Assembly (NCBI GenBank): GCA_026713345.1
Contig: JAPOOQ010000261.1
Coordinates: forward strand, 1 to 5,858
Source of the DNA: Gemmatimonadota bacterium
Lineage (GTDB): Bacteria > Gemmatimonadota > Gemmatimonadetes > Longimicrobiales > Gaopeijiaceae
Length of the DNA: 5,858 bases
Direction: 5' to 3'
This document shows positions 5,596-5,858 of this stretch, one piece after another. The stretch's first letter is position 1. Each line of letters begins with the position of its first letter. The position numbers and the translations under genes are program-made. Under the pieces are notes generated by a model. That model saw nothing but the letters and a program-made list of their open reading frames with translations. It ran no database searches and had not been told where the DNA came from.

Positions 5596-5610
5596 CCCTC
5601 AGATCCGGCT
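5576..5610 (+). repeat. REP-like palindrome R1 (+), lacking its hairpin
   Basis: CGGAGCCCCCCTCACCCTAA and CCCTC are joined directly to AGATCCGGCTCC. Compared with L3, 21 bases covering the second half of the left stem, the loop and the right stem are missing. The unit overlaps the end of the DUF559 gene and contributes its TAA stop (5593-5595). Confidence 0.85.
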
Positions 5611-5655
5611 CCCTCTCCCTTGAGGGAGAGGGCGGGGGTGAGGGGGTTCCGGCTC
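5605..5655 (-). repeat. REP-like palindrome R2 (- orientation)
   Basis: Stem CCCTCTCCC (5611-5619) and GGGAGAGGG (5624-5632) around TTGA. It matches L2 over its first 41 bases without change. It is the best preserved unit of the right block. Confidence 0.9.
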
Positions 5656-5677
5656 CGACTGGCGGTGGGTGAGCAGA

Positions 5678-5745
5678 CGCCTTCATCAACCCTCGAGCCC
5701 GGTTGTGGGGAGACCCCCTCACCCTAACCCTCTCCCTCGAGGAGA
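5678..5745 (+). repeat. Shared linker plus decayed palindrome R3 (+ orientation)
   Basis: The 28-bp linker (5678-5705) is followed by CCCCCTCACCCTAACCCTCT and then a shortened arm: TCTCC (5731-5735) pairs with GGAGA (5741-5745) around CTCGA. CTTTT follows, so the remnant could act as a weak terminator for the DUF559 transcript. Similarity to the left block stops here. Confidence 0.8.
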
Positions 5746-5858
5746 CTTTTGCGTAACCGGGTGGATTCAAGGGATCGGGCGGCGGGGCTGCGCGGGGGCC
5801 GGTTGGCGGCCTGGGGCGGGAGAGGCGGCAGACTCAGGTCGAGCGCAGGGCGCACTCC
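5746..5858. other. Unassigned sequence at the window end
   Basis: The 113 bases after the last repeat are G+C-rich with no recognisable gene start, motif or repeat. A gene could begin or end beyond the window, but nothing here supports one. Confidence 0.4.

Noticed and set aside
5000..5745. Classical insertion sequence
   Set aside because: There is no transposase. The flanking repeats are direct blocks with internal palindromes rather than terminal inverted repeats, and no target duplication is visible.
5746..5858. Partial gene at the window end
   Set aside because: No start, ribosome binding site or recognisable protein sequence was seen on either strand.

Overview
The window is about 5.9 kb of very GC-rich bacterial DNA. 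It carries four credible genes, all on the + strand: a secreted protein with an Excalibur-like C-terminus (427-1662), a large secreted Ig-like surface protein (2021-4156), a small tail-anchored surface protein with an acidic repeat (4271-4888), and a DUF559-family nuclease-fold protein (5227-5595). The mix suggests a Chloroflexota (Dehalococcoidia-like) genome: high GC, Sec-exported beta-rich proteins of a style I associate with that phylum, and G+C-rich 'CCCTCACCCTAACCCTCTCCC' palindromic repeats. No marker gene is present, so the placement is an inference of modest confidence.

Layout. Positions 1-360 are a non-coding repeat block with two diverged palindromic units, C homopolymers, and a 40-bp tandem repeat. 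A nested inverted repeat (394-418) sits just before gene 1. Gene 1 looks like a gluzincin-type (peptidase MA-like) protein whose HExxH site has been lost, followed by an Excalibur-type Ca-binding motif. A 358-nt gene-free stretch (1663-2020) leads to the 711-aa Ig-like protein, which starts at TTG behind a purine-rich ribosome binding site. Two strong hairpins lie in the 114-nt gap before gene 3, and a 12-bp-stem terminator (4938-4965) closes the pair. Genes 2 and 3 are probably co-transcribed. Both end in acidic Met/Gly-rich repeats, so they may form one cell-surface assembly.

The most striking region is 5002-5745. The DUF559 gene fills almost all the unique DNA between two repeat blocks. 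Each block has the same internal order: palindrome in + orientation, palindrome in - orientation, a shared 28-bp linker, palindrome in + orientation. The left block ends 36 bp before the start codon, and the right block supplies the stop codon. This looks like a compact repeat-bounded nuclease cassette, formally similar to REP/RAYT arrangements, although DUF559 is unrelated to RAYT transposases. Whether it moves, duplicates or merely tolerates the repeats cannot be settled from one locus. I see no tRNA, rRNA, CRISPR array, insertion sequence transposase or replication origin.
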